Shown: positions 20,942-29,176, numbered from the stretch's first letter. The stretch: DNA of 64,000 bases from Capillimicrobium parvum (GCF_021172045.1 NZ_CP087164.1:1922001-1986000), one strand, 5' to 3'. The notes: generated by a model from the letters alone, not told the origin. Numbers and translations: made by a program.

Positions 20942-22101
20942 GGATGGACCTCTCCGTTCGTGGGGACGTCGACGAGAACCCGCGTTCCGCCGCCGTCGCG
21001 GGCGCTGATCGTGAGCTCGGCGCCGATGCTCGCGGCGCGGCCCTGCATGGCGAGTATGCCGGTGGCGTGCGGGCGGCGCCCCGTCGGCAGGCCGCGGCCA
21101 TCGTCGGCGATCGCCATCCGCAGCCCGCCGCCGCGCGGCTCGAGCGTCACGTCGATCGCCGTCGCCTCGGCGTGGCGCAGGGCGTTCGTCAGGGCCTCGC
21201 AGCCGATCCGGTAGACGTGCGCGGCGACGAGCGGCGACATGTCGGGCGCCGTCCCGCGGACGCTGATGCTGGGGCCGTCGTCGGGCGCCATCGTCCGCGC
21301 GCGCTCGGCGAGCGCGATGTGCAGCGGCCGGCCCTCGAGCGGCGAGCGCAGCTCCGCCAGGCTCGTGTCCATGTCGGCCGCGGCCGACTGGAGCTCGATC
21401 GACGCGCGCTGGACGGCGGGCTCGACGTCGTGGCCGACGCGGTCCTGCAGCGAGCTGACCAGGAGATGCGCCGCGTGGAGGCGCTGCTTGGCCGAGTCGT
21501 GCAGCTCCCAGGCGATGCGCCGGCGCTCGGCCTCGATCGCGAGGCGCTCGCGCCGCGTGCGCTCGAACTGCAGGCGCCGGATCGCGTCGGCCGCGTAGCC
21601 GAGCCCGAACACCAGCAGCGCCGGCAGGGCGAGGTGGACGACGAGGGTCTCGGAGGTCAGCGGGCGCACCGTTCCGGGCGCCGGGCCGCCGATGATCGCC
21701 ACGACGAGGTAGACGAGCGTCGCCCCGAGCCCGAGCCAGACGGTGTAGCGCAGGCGCAGCTGCACCGCGGGCAGGGCGAGCGTGGTGAGCCAGAGCAGGT
21801 AGAACGGGCTGCGCCAGTCGCCGGAGGCGTACACGAGCACGAGCACGAACAGGCTGTCGAACACCCAGGCCACGGGCTCGCGCCGGATGCGCGGCCAGAG
21901 GGCGATGAGCACGGTGCTGCCGGCGCCGTAGGCGCTGAGGACGATCAGCGCGACGTCGGCGGAGCCGAAGGCCAGGAGCGCCGTCGCGATCCCGCTCGCC
22001 ATGAGGCGGACGGCGATGAAGAGCACCAGCCAGGGCATCGCCTCGCCCTCGGCGAGCCGTCGACGGGTCCTCCACGCGGTCAGTGGCAAAGCAGCGAACA
22101 T
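20938..22101 (-). CDS. Membrane sensor histidine kinase, HisKA_3 (NarX/LytS-like) type
   Basis: 387 residues. Five to six hydrophobic segments occupy about residues 22-165, without an obvious extracytoplasmic sensing domain, so the membrane part is probably the sensor. The HisKA_3 dimerisation box RRIAWELHDSAKQRLHAAHL carries the phospho-histidine (HD-[ST]) at about residue 200. The HATPase_c domain shows EALTNALRHAEA (N box) and AIADDGRGLP (G1). The cognate regulator overlaps it by 4 bases. It is divergent from an enoyl-CoA hydratase gene across 60 bases. Confidence 0.88.
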   Translation of the reverse strand: MFAALPLTAWRTRRRLAEGEAMPWLVLFIAVRLMASGIATALLAFGSADVALIVLSAYGAGSTVLIALWPRIRREPVAWVFDSLFVLVLVYASGDWRSPFYLLWLTTLALPAVQLRLRYTVWLGLGATLVYLVVAIIGGPAPGTVRPLTSETLVVHLALPALLVFGLGYAADAIRRLQFERTRRERLAIEAERRRIAWELHDSAKQRLHAAHLLVSSLQDRVGHDVEPAVQRASIELQSAAADMDTSLAELRSPLEGRPLHIALAERARTMAPDDGPSISVRGTAPDMSPLVAAHVYRIGCEALTNALRHAEATAIDVTLEPRGGGLRMAIADDGRGLPTGRRPHATGILAMQGRAASIGAELTISARDGGGTRVLVDVPTNGEVHP

Positions 22102-22161
22102 GGTGCCGGGTTTCGCCGGGAGTCGCGCGCAGGTTCACGGACCCTGTGGTTCAATCGCCGC

Positions 22162-22980
22162 GTGTCTGAGACTGCCGCGGACCCCGGATCCGCATACGAG
22201 ACGATCAGGGTCGCACGCGACGGCGCGGTCGCGATCGTCGAGCTGCACCGGCCCGACTCGCTGAACGCGATCAGCCTCGACATGGGTCGCGAGCTCCTCG
22301 CCGCGCTGCGGGCGATCGCCGCGGATCGCGACGTCGGCGCGGTGGTGCTCACCGGGGCCGGGCGCGGCTTCAGCTCGGGCGCCGACCTGCGCGACGTCAG
22401 CGGCGCCACCACGCAGACGGGGCGCCCCGACGTGGCCGGCCGCCTGCGCGACACGCTGAACCCGATCACGCTCACGCTGCGCGAGATGCCCCAGCCGGTC
22501 GTCGCCGCGGTCAACGGCGTGGCCGCCGGCATCGGCTGCGCCTACGCGCTCGCGTGCGACGTCGTCATCGCGGCACGCTCGGCCTCGCTGCTGCTCGCGT
22601 TCGTCAACGTCGCGCTCGTGCCCGACGGCGGCGCGTCGCTGCTCGTCTCCGCACGGGGCGGGCTGGGCCGCGGGCTCGAGATGGCGCTGCTCGGCGAGAA
22701 GGTGTCGGCCGAGCAGGCGCTCGCCTACGGGCTCGTCAACCGCATCGAGGACGACGAGCGGCTGCTGGAGAGCGCGCTCGACGTGGCCCGGGGCCTGGCC
22801 GCCGGGCCGCCCGAGACGCACGCCGCCATCAAGCGCCTGCTCAACGAGCCCTACCTCGAGCCCCTGCGCCGTCAGCTCGAGCTCGAGGCGGACGCGCAGG
22901 CCGCGCGCGTCGAGTCCGACGAGGCGGTCGAGGCCATCAGCGCGTTCCTGCAGAAGCGCGCGCCGCGCTTCCGCGGCTGA
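22162..22980 (+). CDS. Enoyl-CoA hydratase/isomerase family protein
   Basis: 272 residues from a GTG (VSETAADPGSAYE). Crotonase fold: CoA-binding/oxyanion loop GAGRGFSSGADLRDVSG (about 60-76), second oxyanion element AAVNGVAAGIGCAYALACDV, and the FVNVALVPDGGAS segment, where the position of the hydratase catalytic Glu (usual GLVPDGG-type motif) is occupied by Asp/Gly. That pattern fits isomerase-like PaaG/ECI members rather than classic hydratases. The exact double-bond chemistry is uncertain. Its final codons are copied in a 57-base tandem duplication. Confidence 0.85.
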   Translation: MSETAADPGSAYETIRVARDGAVAIVELHRPDSLNAISLDMGRELLAALRAIAADRDVGAVVLTGAGRGFSSGADLRDVSGATTQTGRPDVAGRLRDTLNPITLTLREMPQPVVAAVNGVAAGIGCAYALACDVVIAARSASLLLAFVNVALVPDGGASLLVSARGGLGRGLEMALLGEKVSAEQALAYGLVNRIEDDERLLESALDVARGLAAGPPETHAAIKRLLNEPYLEPLRRQLELEADAQAARVESDEAVEAISAFLQKRAPRFRG

Positions 22981-23073
22981 CCCTCAGCCGGCGCGCACGC
23001 CCGCCGGCGGCGCGTCAAGCCGCGCTTCCGCGGCTGATCCTCAGCCGGCGCGCACGCCCGCCGGCGGCGCGTC
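22963..23073. repeat. 57-base tandem duplication spanning a gene end and the gntR 3' end
   Basis: Bases 22963-23016 recur at 23020-23073, period 57, with a single C/T difference. The left copy contains the enoyl-CoA hydratase stop, the right copy the last codons of the convergent gntR gene. Each copy holds a GCCGGCG...CGCCGGC hairpin (8-base loop) that could act as a terminator for the converging genes. Confidence 0.9.
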
Positions 23074-23808
23074 CTCGAGCGCGAGGTCGTCGATCGGCAG
23101 CTGGGGGTCCAGGCCGGCCTGCTCCCACGCCTGGCGGAACTCGTCGACGTGGCGCCGGGTCATCAGCTCGGCCGCCTCGCCGTCGCCGTGGCGGATCTCG
23201 GTGAGGATGCGGCGGTGCCGGGCGAGCGCCCCGCCGGTGAGCCGCTCGCTGGACATGAAGCGGTCGAGCGCCGGCATGAGCAGCTGGGTGATCGGTGCGC
23301 GCGCGAGGATGAGCGCGGGGTTGCCGGCGATGTCGGCGATCGCCAGGTGGAACTCCTGGTCGAGCCGGTTCCACGTGGCGAAGTCCGTGAGGTGGGCGGC
23401 CTGCGCGTCGAGGTTGTCCTCGAGCTCGCGGATGTCGCCTGGGGCGGCACGCTCGGCCGCGAGTCGCGACAGCTCGGGCTCGAGCAGGAACAGGGCGCCG
23501 TGCAGGTCGGCGAAGGTGACGTTGTTGCGCCGCAGCGCGCGGACGAGCTCGCGCTGGACGGGCTCGTCGTCGTCGCGGCGCACGACCATGATGCGCGGGC
23601 TCACGCGCTCGACGAACCCGGACTCCTGCAGCGTGCGCAGGGCCTCGCGGATCGTCGAGCGGCTGACGCCGAAATGCAGGGCCAGGCGCGTCTCGGAGGG
23701 AAGGCGGTCGCCGACGTTCAACTCCCCGCCGACGATCTGACGGCGCACGAGCCCCGCGATCTCCTCGTAGGCGAGCTTCGCCTTCGCCGGCCGCGCGTCG
23801 GACGCCAT
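23041..23808 (-). CDS. GntR family regulator, FadR/FCD type, of the 2-oxoacid dehydrogenase locus
   Basis: 255 residues from the ATG at MASDARPAKAKLAYEE. Winged helix about 12-85: VGDRLPSETRLALHFGVSRS then TIREALRTLQESGFVERVSP. FCD domain about 95-235 with DQEFHLAIADIAGNP and ARHRRILTEIRHGD carrying the Asp/His metal ligands. It is the last gene of the minus-strand E1alpha-E1beta-gntR operon, 8 bases after E1beta. Two TGTCTGRCA elements in the divergent promoter are its likely targets; the effector is probably a carboxylate metabolised by the locus. Confidence 0.88.
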   Translation of the reverse strand: MASDARPAKAKLAYEEIAGLVRRQIVGGELNVGDRLPSETRLALHFGVSRSTIREALRTLQESGFVERVSPRIMVVRRDDDEPVQRELVRALRRNNVTFADLHGALFLLEPELSRLAAERAAPGDIRELEDNLDAQAAHLTDFATWNRLDQEFHLAIADIAGNPALILARAPITQLLMPALDRFMSSERLTGGALARHRRILTEIRHGDGEAAELMTRRHVDEFRQAWEQAGLDPQLPIDDLALEDAPPAGVRAG

Positions 23809-23816
23809 CGCCGCGG

Positions 23817-24821
23817 TCAGCCCTCCGCCACCAGCGCCGCGGCGGCGTCGGCGATCGAGTGGGCTCCCGGCAGCAGCGCGCGCTCGAGCGCCGGGTTGAA
23901 CGGCATGGGCACCGAGGGCGTCCCCAGCCGGCGGACCGGCGTGCGCAGCAGGTCGAAGAGGTCGTGGCCGACCCGGGCGGCGATCTCGGCCCCGGCGCCG
24001 AAGTCCTGCACCGCCTCGTGGACCACGAGGACGCGTCCGGTGCGCTCGGCCGATCGCAGAACGGTCTCCATGTCCAGGGGAACGATAGAGCGCAGGTCGA
24101 TGACCTCCAGCGAGACGCTCGCCGCCTCCGCCGCGCCGAGGCACTCGCGCAGCGACTGGCCCCAGGTGACGACGGTGACGTCGTCGCCGGGCGCTGCGAT
24201 CCGCGCGCGGCCGAGCGGCAGCGGGTCGACCCCGAGCTCGCCGCGCATCGCGTACAGGCGGCGGTTCTCGATGAACACGACCGGCCCCGGGTCGCGCACC
24301 GCGTCGAGCATCAGGTCGTGCGCGTCGGTGACGGTGGCGGGCATGACGACCTTCAGCCCCGGGACGTGGGCGAGCATCGCCTCGAGGCTCTGGGAGTGCT
24401 GGGCGCCGGCGCTGCGGCCGGCGCCGGTCTGGGTGCGGAAGACGATCGGCACCTTCAGCGCGCCGTTCGTCATGTACCCGAGCTTGGACGCCTGGTTGAG
24501 GATCGGGTCCAGGCACACGCCGATGAAGTCGAGGAACATGATCTCGACGATCGGGCGCAGGCCGGTCATCGCGGCGCCGACCGCCGCGCCGACGTAGCCC
24601 ATCTCGCTGATCGGCGTGTCGATGACGCGGTCCGGGCCGAAGCGCTCGTGCAGCCCGCGCGTGACGGTGAAGATGCCACCGCCCGCGCCGACGTCGATGC
24701 CGATCAGGACAACGCGCTCGTCCTCCTCCATCGCGTCGGCGAGACCCCGGTTGAGCGCCTCCATGTAGCGGGTCTGCGCCTTGACGGGCGCGGCGGCGGG
24801 CGAGTCAGTCGCCGAAGACAT
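23817..24821 (-). CDS. 2-oxoacid dehydrogenase E1 component, beta subunit
   Basis: 334 residues from the ATG at MSSATDSPAAAP, overlapping the E1alpha end by 17 bases. Heterotetrameric E1 decarboxylates a 2-oxoacid with thiamine diphosphate and acylates the E2 lipoyl group. Evidence: RVIDTPISEMGYVGAAVGAA (TPP-interacting Glu), GAGRSAGAQHSQSLEAMLAH, VPGLKVVMPATVTDAHDLM and SVPLD-type VDLRSIVPLDMETV, in the form EVIDLRSIVPLD. This layout is typical of acetoin, pyruvate or branched-chain E1beta. No E3 gene is nearby, so lipoamide dehydrogenase must come from elsewhere. Substrate not assignable. Confidence 0.92.
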   Translation of the reverse strand: MSSATDSPAAAPVKAQTRYMEALNRGLADAMEEDERVVLIGIDVGAGGGIFTVTRGLHERFGPDRVIDTPISEMGYVGAAVGAAMTGLRPIVEIMFLDFIGVCLDPILNQASKLGYMTNGALKVPIVFRTQTGAGRSAGAQHSQSLEAMLAHVPGLKVVMPATVTDAHDLMLDAVRDPGPVVFIENRRLYAMRGELGVDPLPLGRARIAAPGDDVTVVTWGQSLRECLGAAEAASVSLEVIDLRSIVPLDMETVLRSAERTGRVLVVHEAVQDFGAGAEIAARVGHDLFDLLRTPVRRLGTPSVPMPFNPALERALLPGAHSIADAAAALVAEG

Positions 24822-25749
24822 GCGCGTAGGCCTCCTCGAGCTCGGGGTCCGGAGCCGCGCGCGCGGCCTCGACGGCGCTCTCGACGCGGGCGCCGGCGCG
24901 TTCGCGGAGCTCCTCGAGCTGCTCGCTGGTCGCGTCGCCGGCCTCGGTGAGCCGGCGGCCGGCGACGACCAGCGGGTCGGCGTCGCGCCAGGTGGCCGAC
25001 TCGTCCTGCGGCTTGTAGGGCTGGGCGTCGCCTTCGTAGTGGCCGTGCCAGCGATAGGTCTCGAACTCCAGCAGGAACGGGCCGTCGCCGGCCCGGCAGC
25101 GCTCGGCGGCGTCGAAGGTGACGGCGTGGACCGCCTCGACGTCGTTGCCGTCGATGGTTGACGCCTCGACGCCGTAGGCGACGGCGCGGTCGGCAACGCG
25201 CGGGACCCGGGTCATCGTGCGGCTGTCGGAGAACTCGGCGTAGATGTTGTTCTCGCACGCGAAGATCACGGGGAGGTCCCAGATCGCGCACAGGTTGAGC
25301 GCCTCGTGGAACGTGCCCTGGTTGACCGCGCCCTCGCCGAAGAAGGCGACCGCGACGCGGTCCTGGCCGAGGCGCTTGCTCGACAGCCCGGCGCCGGTGG
25401 CGAGCGGCATGCTCGCGCCGACGATCGCGTTCGCGCCGAGGATGCCCTTCGCGGGGTCCGCGACGTGCATCGAGCCGCCCTTGCCGCCGCACAGCCCGGT
25501 GGCCTTGGCGAACAGCTCGGCCATCATCCCGTCGAGGTCGGCGCCCTTGGCGAGGACGTGGCCGTGGCCGCGGTGGGTGGTCGCGAGGTAGTCGTCGTCG
25601 CGCAGTGCCGCGCAGACGCCGGCGGCGACCGCCTCCTGGCCGAGCGAGGTGTGGACGAAGCCGGGGATCTCGCCGTCGCGGTACAGCTCGGCGACCCGGG
25701 TCTCGAAGGCGCGGATCAGCGCCATGCGTTCGTAGAGCTCGAGGAGCAT
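24805..25749 (-). CDS. 2-oxoacid dehydrogenase E1 component, alpha subunit
   Basis: 314 residues from the ATG at MLLELYERMALIRAFE; the frame is open for 27 more codons through the promoter region, which are not conserved. TPP-binding motif FFGEGAVNQGTFHEALNLCA ending at ENNIYAEF; the usual GDG is GEG here. The HRGHGHVLAKGADLDGMMAE and GGKGGSMHVAD loops are the acetoin/pyruvate E1alpha signature. YRWHGHYEGDAQPYK near the C-terminus is the conserved phosphorylation-loop equivalent. First gene of the minus operon; the promoter and operators lie in the 105 bases shared with the E2 gene. Confidence 0.92.
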   Translation of the reverse strand: MLLELYERMALIRAFETRVAELYRDGEIPGFVHTSLGQEAVAAGVCAALRDDDYLATTHRGHGHVLAKGADLDGMMAELFAKATGLCGGKGGSMHVADPAKGILGANAIVGASMPLATGAGLSSKRLGQDRVAVAFFGEGAVNQGTFHEALNLCAIWDLPVIFACENNIYAEFSDSRTMTRVPRVADRAVAYGVEASTIDGNDVEAVHAVTFDAAERCRAGDGPFLLEFETYRWHGHYEGDAQPYKPQDESATWRDADPLVVAGRRLTEAGDATSEQLEELRERAGARVESAVEAARAAPDPELEEAYAHVFGD

Positions 25750-25763
25750 CACGCTGGCAATAG

Positions 25764-25772
25764 TGCCAGACA
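25764..25772 (-). promoter_or_regulatory. Candidate GntR half-operator 1 (TGTCTGGCA)
   Basis: On the minus strand this reads TGTCTGGCA, matching the TGTCTGACA at 25817-25825 in 8 of 9 bases. It lies 15 bases upstream of the E1alpha ATG and inside an exact CTGGCA-ATAG-TGCCAG inverted repeat at 25754-25769. Position and duplication suggest it is bound by the locus GntR regulator. Confidence 0.6.
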
Positions 25773-25790
25773 ATAAATAGAAAGACAAGC

Positions 25791-25819
25791 TTGACAGGCG
25801 CGGGACAGCATCGTACTGT
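25791..25819 (+). promoter_or_regulatory. Sigma-70-type promoter of the E2 operon
   Basis: TTGACA (25791-25796), a 17-base spacer and TACTGT (25814-25819) form a good -35/-10 pair pointing toward the E2 gene. The -35 is a perfect consensus, rare in this GC-rich DNA. The -10 overlaps the operator-like TGTCTGACA. Confidence 0.65.
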
Positions 25820-25825
25820 CTGACA
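25817..25825 (+). promoter_or_regulatory. Candidate GntR operator 2 (TGTCTGACA)
   Basis: TGTC-T-GACA is a perfect palindrome around a central base, overlapping the -10 element and start region of the E2 promoter, where a bound repressor would block initiation. The related site at 25764-25772 covers the opposite promoter. Confidence 0.6.
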
Positions 25826-25854
25826 CTCACCGATTCGACGGAGGAGCTAACGCG

Positions 25855-27234
25855 TTGGTCACCGCGGTCGTCATGCCGCAGCTGGGGCTGGAGGTCACCG
25901 AGGGGACCGTGGTGGAGGTTCTCGTGTCCGTGGGTGCCCGCGTGGAGAAGGACGACCCGCTCGTTGTGCTTTCCACGGACAAGGCCGACACCGACGTGGT
26001 CGCGCCGGTCTCCGGCGTGGTGCGTGACGTCGGCGTGGAGGTGGGCGAGACCGTCGCGGTGGGAGCGACGCTGCTGGCGCTCGAACCGCTCGACTCCGCC
26101 GACTCCGCCGACTCCGCCGACTCCGCCGACTCGCTCGGTCCCGCCGCACGTGCGGGCGCTGATGCCCGCTCAGCGGGCACGGACAGCCAGACGTCCGGGG
26201 CCGCGTCGCCGCCGCGCCTGCGGGCCGCGCCGGTCGCCCGTCGCGCGGCCTCGGACCTCGGGATCGAGCTCGCGTCGATCGCGCCGGGCAGCGGGCCGAA
26301 CGGGCGCATCACGCTCGACGACGTGCGGCGCGCGGCGGCGGCCGGCGCGCACGCGGGCAACGGGGCTCCGGCCGAGTCCGCCCCGGCCCGTCCCGCGCCG
26401 GCCGAGTCCGCGCCGGCCGAGTCCGCGCCGGCCGAGTCCGCGCCGGCCGAGTCCGCGCCGGCCGAGTCCGCGCCGGCCGAGCCCGCCCCGGCCCGTGCCG
26501 CGCCGGCCAAGCCGGCCCCGGCCCAGCCTGCGGCGGCCGGCCTCGAGCCGCTCACGCCGCTCAAGCGCGCGGTCGCGCGGCGCATGGCCGCCAGCCAGCG
26601 CGAGATCCCCCAGTTCCAGCTCGTCCGCGAGGTCGACGCGACGCACCTGCTGGCCCAGAAGGACGCCGCCGCCGCGGCAGCCGCCGAGGGGCCGCGGCCC
26701 GGCGTCAACGACCTGCTCGTCCAGGCGATCGGCGAGATGGTCGCCCGCCACCCCGACCTCGGCGCGGTCTTCGTCGCCGGCGAGGACGGCGGACAGCCCG
26801 CGCTGCGCCGCGCGCAGTCCGTCGACGTCGGCCTTGCGGTCGCGACGGACGGCGGCCTGCTCGTCCCCGTCATCCGCCGCGCGGACGAGCGCAGCCTGCG
26901 GGAGATCGCCGCCGAGCGCGTCCGGCTCGTCGACGCCACCCGCGCCGGTCGCATCGACCTCGCCGAGCTGAGCGGCGGAACGATCTCGCTCTCGAACCTC
27001 GGCAGCTTCGGCATCGACCGCTTCACGGCGATGGTCAACCCGGGGGAGTCGGCCATCGTCGCCGTCGGGCGGACCGTCGAGCGCCTCGTGCCCCGCGGCC
27101 GCGGCATCGCGGTCGTGCCGATCCTGACCCTCACCCTCAGCCTCGACCACCGCGTCGTCGACGGCGCCGCGGGAGCGCGCGCGCTCGCCGACCTCGCCGA
27201 CCTGCTCGAAGGAGCGATGCGATGGCGGATCTAG
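25855..27234 (+). CDS. 2-oxoacid dehydrogenase E2, dihydrolipoamide acyltransferase
   Basis: 459 residues from a TTG start, supported by GGAGGAG 8 bases upstream; an in-frame ATG at 25873 would trim six residues of the lipoyl domain. One lipoyl domain (about 1-80; lipoyl-Lys in LSTDKADTDVVAP), an Asp-Ser-Ala repeat linker, a peripheral-subunit-binding domain (about 122-160; ARRAASDLGIELASIAPGSG), an Ala-Pro-Ala-Glu-Ser repeat linker, and the catalytic domain (about 225-459; SNLGSFGIDRFTAMVNPGES, active-site LDHRVVDGAAG). It transfers the acyl group from E1-linked lipoate to CoA. It is divergent from E1alpha/beta and overlaps the SDR gene by 13 bases. Confidence 0.92.
   Translation: MVTAVVMPQLGLEVTEGTVVEVLVSVGARVEKDDPLVVLSTDKADTDVVAPVSGVVRDVGVEVGETVAVGATLLALEPLDSADSADSADSADSLGPAARAGADARSAGTDSQTSGAASPPRLRAAPVARRAASDLGIELASIAPGSGPNGRITLDDVRRAAAAGAHAGNGAPAESAPARPAPAESAPAESAPAESAPAESAPAESAPAEPAPARAAPAKPAPAQPAAAGLEPLTPLKRAVARRMAASQREIPQFQLVREVDATHLLAQKDAAAAAAAEGPRPGVNDLLVQAIGEMVARHPDLGAVFVAGEDGGQPALRRAQSVDVGLAVATDGGLLVPVIRRADERSLREIAAERVRLVDATRAGRIDLAELSGGTISLSNLGSFGIDRFTAMVNPGESAIVAVGRTVERLVPRGRGIAVVPILTLTLSLDHRVVDGAAGARALADLADLLEGAMRWRI
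26092..26127. repeat. Four GACTCCGCC tandem units in the E2 linker
   Basis: Four exact 9-base units encode (Asp-Ser-Ala)4 just after the lipoyl domain. They keep frame and form a flexible swinging linker. Confidence 0.85.
26371..26490. repeat. 15-base tandem repeats encoding the Ala-Pro-Ala-Glu-Ser linker of E2
   Basis: GCCGAGTCCGCGCCG occurs five times without change from 26401 to 26475, flanked by variant units on both sides (eight units in all). Each encodes Ala-Glu-Ser-Ala-Pro. Perfect nucleotide identity of the central copies suggests recent expansion. Confidence 0.9.
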
Positions 27235-27965
27235 CGATCGTCTTCGGCGGCGCGTCCGGGATCGGCGCGGCCTGCGTCGATGCGCTGCGGGCGCGGGGCG
27301 ACCGCGTCGTCATCGCGGACCTCAAGCCGCCCGAGGGCGACCCCGACGCCTACGCGCTCGACGTCCGCGACCGCGACGCCGTGCACGCCGCCGTCGGGGA
27401 CGCGACCGAGCGCCACGGGCCGCTGCGCGCGCTCGTGTACGCCGCGGGCACCGCGCGCGTGACGCCGATCCTCGAGATCGGCCAGAAGGAGTGGGACCTC
27501 GTCGTCGCCGTCAACCTGCACGGCGCGTTCCACGCAGTGCAGGCCGGCGCACCGGCGATGAGCGAGGGCGGAGCGATCGTCCTCATCTCGACGGTCGACG
27601 CGGTGTCGCCGGTCGGCGGCCTCGCCCACTACTGCGCGGCGAAGGCGGGGCTCGAGTCGCTCTCGCGCTCCGCGGCGCTCGAGCTCGGCGCCCGTGCCAT
27701 CCGCGTCAACGCGGTCGCGCCCGGCGTCGTGCGCACACCGCTCATGGCCGGGCAGCTCGCGCGCCCCGAGGTGGAGCGCGGCTTCCTCGAGCGCATCCCC
27801 CTCGGCCGCATCGCCGAGGGTGGCGACATCGCCGAGCTCGTCGCCTTCCTCACCTCCGATGCCTCCAGCTGGATCACCGGAACCACCATCCCCATCGACG
27901 GCGGCATGCACCTGCGCGAGCACCCGCCTCTGCTGCCCACCGACCAGGAGACCGCCGCCCCATGA
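27222..27965 (+). CDS. Short-chain dehydrogenase/reductase
   Basis: 247 residues, RBS GAAGGAG. Classical SDR: cofactor loop GGASGIGAACVDAL at the N-terminus (TGxxxGIG variant), Asp in IADLKPPEG favouring NAD(H), ALVYAAGTA (NAG-equivalent), active-site Ser in VLISTVDAVSP, and catalytic Tyr-x3-Lys in HYCAAKAGLE. The end WITGTTIPIDGGMHL is family typical. It overlaps the E2 end by 13 bases and the M20 gene by 4 bases, so it acts in the same pathway as the 2-oxoacid dehydrogenase, perhaps forming the oxoacid or a downstream ketone. Substrate unknown. Confidence 0.9.
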   Translation: MADLAIVFGGASGIGAACVDALRARGDRVVIADLKPPEGDPDAYALDVRDRDAVHAAVGDATERHGPLRALVYAAGTARVTPILEIGQKEWDLVVAVNLHGAFHAVQAGAPAMSEGGAIVLISTVDAVSPVGGLAHYCAAKAGLESLSRSAALELGARAIRVNAVAPGVVRTPLMAGQLARPEVERGFLERIPLGRIAEGGDIAELVAFLTSDASSWITGTTIPIDGGMHLREHPPLLPTDQETAAP

Positions 27966-29176
27966 GCACCGACACCCCGACCCTCACCGTCACCACCGAC
28001 CGCTGCCAGGACCTTCTCACGCAGATCGTCCGCATCCGCAGCGTGGTCGGCGAGCCCACCACCGCGCACCTCTGGGTCAGCGAGCGGCTGCGCGAGCTCG
28101 GCATGACCGTCGAGCACTACGCCGTCGAGGGGCGCACGGCGCCGCTCGTCCTCGGCGTGCTGGAAGGGGACGGCGACGAGCCCGGCGTCCTCTTCGACGC
28201 GCACTTCGACACCGTGCACGCCCGTCCCGAGGACTGGTCGCGCGATCCGTGGGGGGCGCAGGTCGAGGACGGCGTCCTCTACGGGCGCGGCGCCGTCGAC
28301 AGCAAGGGCACGCACGTGTCGATGCTCGCCGCGCTCGAGGCGGTCGTCGCCGTGGGCGCGAGCCGGCGCGGCCCCATCTACTTCATGTCGGACTCCGACG
28401 GAGAGGACGGCTTCCGTGGCGCGGCGCTCATGGCCGACCTCGGCGTCGCGCAGCGCATCGACACGGTGTTCAGCGCCGAGGCGACGAGCAATCGGGGCAT
28501 CGAGATCGCCTACCCCGGGATCTCGACGTGGAAGGTCACCGCGATCGGCCGCACCGCGCACCCGACCGAGCCCGAGAACGGCATCAACGCGATCACGAAG
28601 ATGGCCAAGCTCGTCGACGCGGTGAACGCCGGGCGCCTCGAGACGCCGCGCGGCTCGTCGGACTGGTTCGAGCCCCGCGTGACGCTGCAGGCGATTCGCA
28701 CGCTGCCGGGCGGGGGCTGGACGATCCCCGGCCGCTGCGACGCCGTCGTGTCGGTCATGTCGCCCGCCGGCGCGACGCTCAACGAGGTCCGCGACTCGAT
28801 CGACGCGTTCCTGCGCATGCTCGAGCGCGAGGACGGCGAGGTGCGCTTCGAGTTCAAGGTGCTGCCGATGGGCGGCGGCCGCCTGTGGCTGCGGCCCGGC
28901 GAGTCCGACCCGAACCATCGCGGCGTCCGCGCGATCGACGAGGCCATCAGCGCGGTGCGCGGCGCCCCGGGCGAGGTGCGCAAGTTCAACGGCGGCTGGG
29001 TCGACGCGGTCGAGCTCATGCGCACCGGCCCGGACGGCTACGGCAGCCCGGCGGTCATCACGTTCGGCCCCGGCGACTTCGACCAGGCCCACGCGGTCGA
29101 CGAGCACATCGCGATCTCCGAGGTCCGCGACGCCGCCGAGATCTACGCGCGCACGACGCTCGCGCTGCTCGGCTGA
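27962..29176 (+). CDS. M20 family metallohydrolase (deacylase/peptidase)
   Basis: 404 residues from the ATG overlapping the SDR stop. ArgE/DapE/ACY1-like di-zinc amidohydrolase: FDAHFDTVHARPEDW (metal His, catalytic Asp), YGRGAVDSKGTHVSML (bridging Asp), then FMSDSDGEDGFRGAAL, where the canonical catalytic EE pair appears as Gly-Glu-Asp, and FSAEATSNRGIEIAYPG and FGPGDFDQAHAVDEHIAI with the last metal His. It may release an acid or amino acid that feeds the oxoacid dehydrogenase encoded by the same operon. The altered EE motif leaves activity slightly uncertain. Confidence 0.85.
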   Translation: MSTDTPTLTVTTDRCQDLLTQIVRIRSVVGEPTTAHLWVSERLRELGMTVEHYAVEGRTAPLVLGVLEGDGDEPGVLFDAHFDTVHARPEDWSRDPWGAQVEDGVLYGRGAVDSKGTHVSMLAALEAVVAVGASRRGPIYFMSDSDGEDGFRGAALMADLGVAQRIDTVFSAEATSNRGIEIAYPGISTWKVTAIGRTAHPTEPENGINAITKMAKLVDAVNAGRLETPRGSSDWFEPRVTLQAIRTLPGGGWTIPGRCDAVVSVMSPAGATLNEVRDSIDAFLRMLEREDGEVRFEFKVLPMGGGRLWLRPGESDPNHRGVRAIDEAISAVRGAPGEVRKFNGGWVDAVELMRTGPDGYGSPAVITFGPGDFDQAHAVDEHIAISEVRDAAEIYARTTLALLG

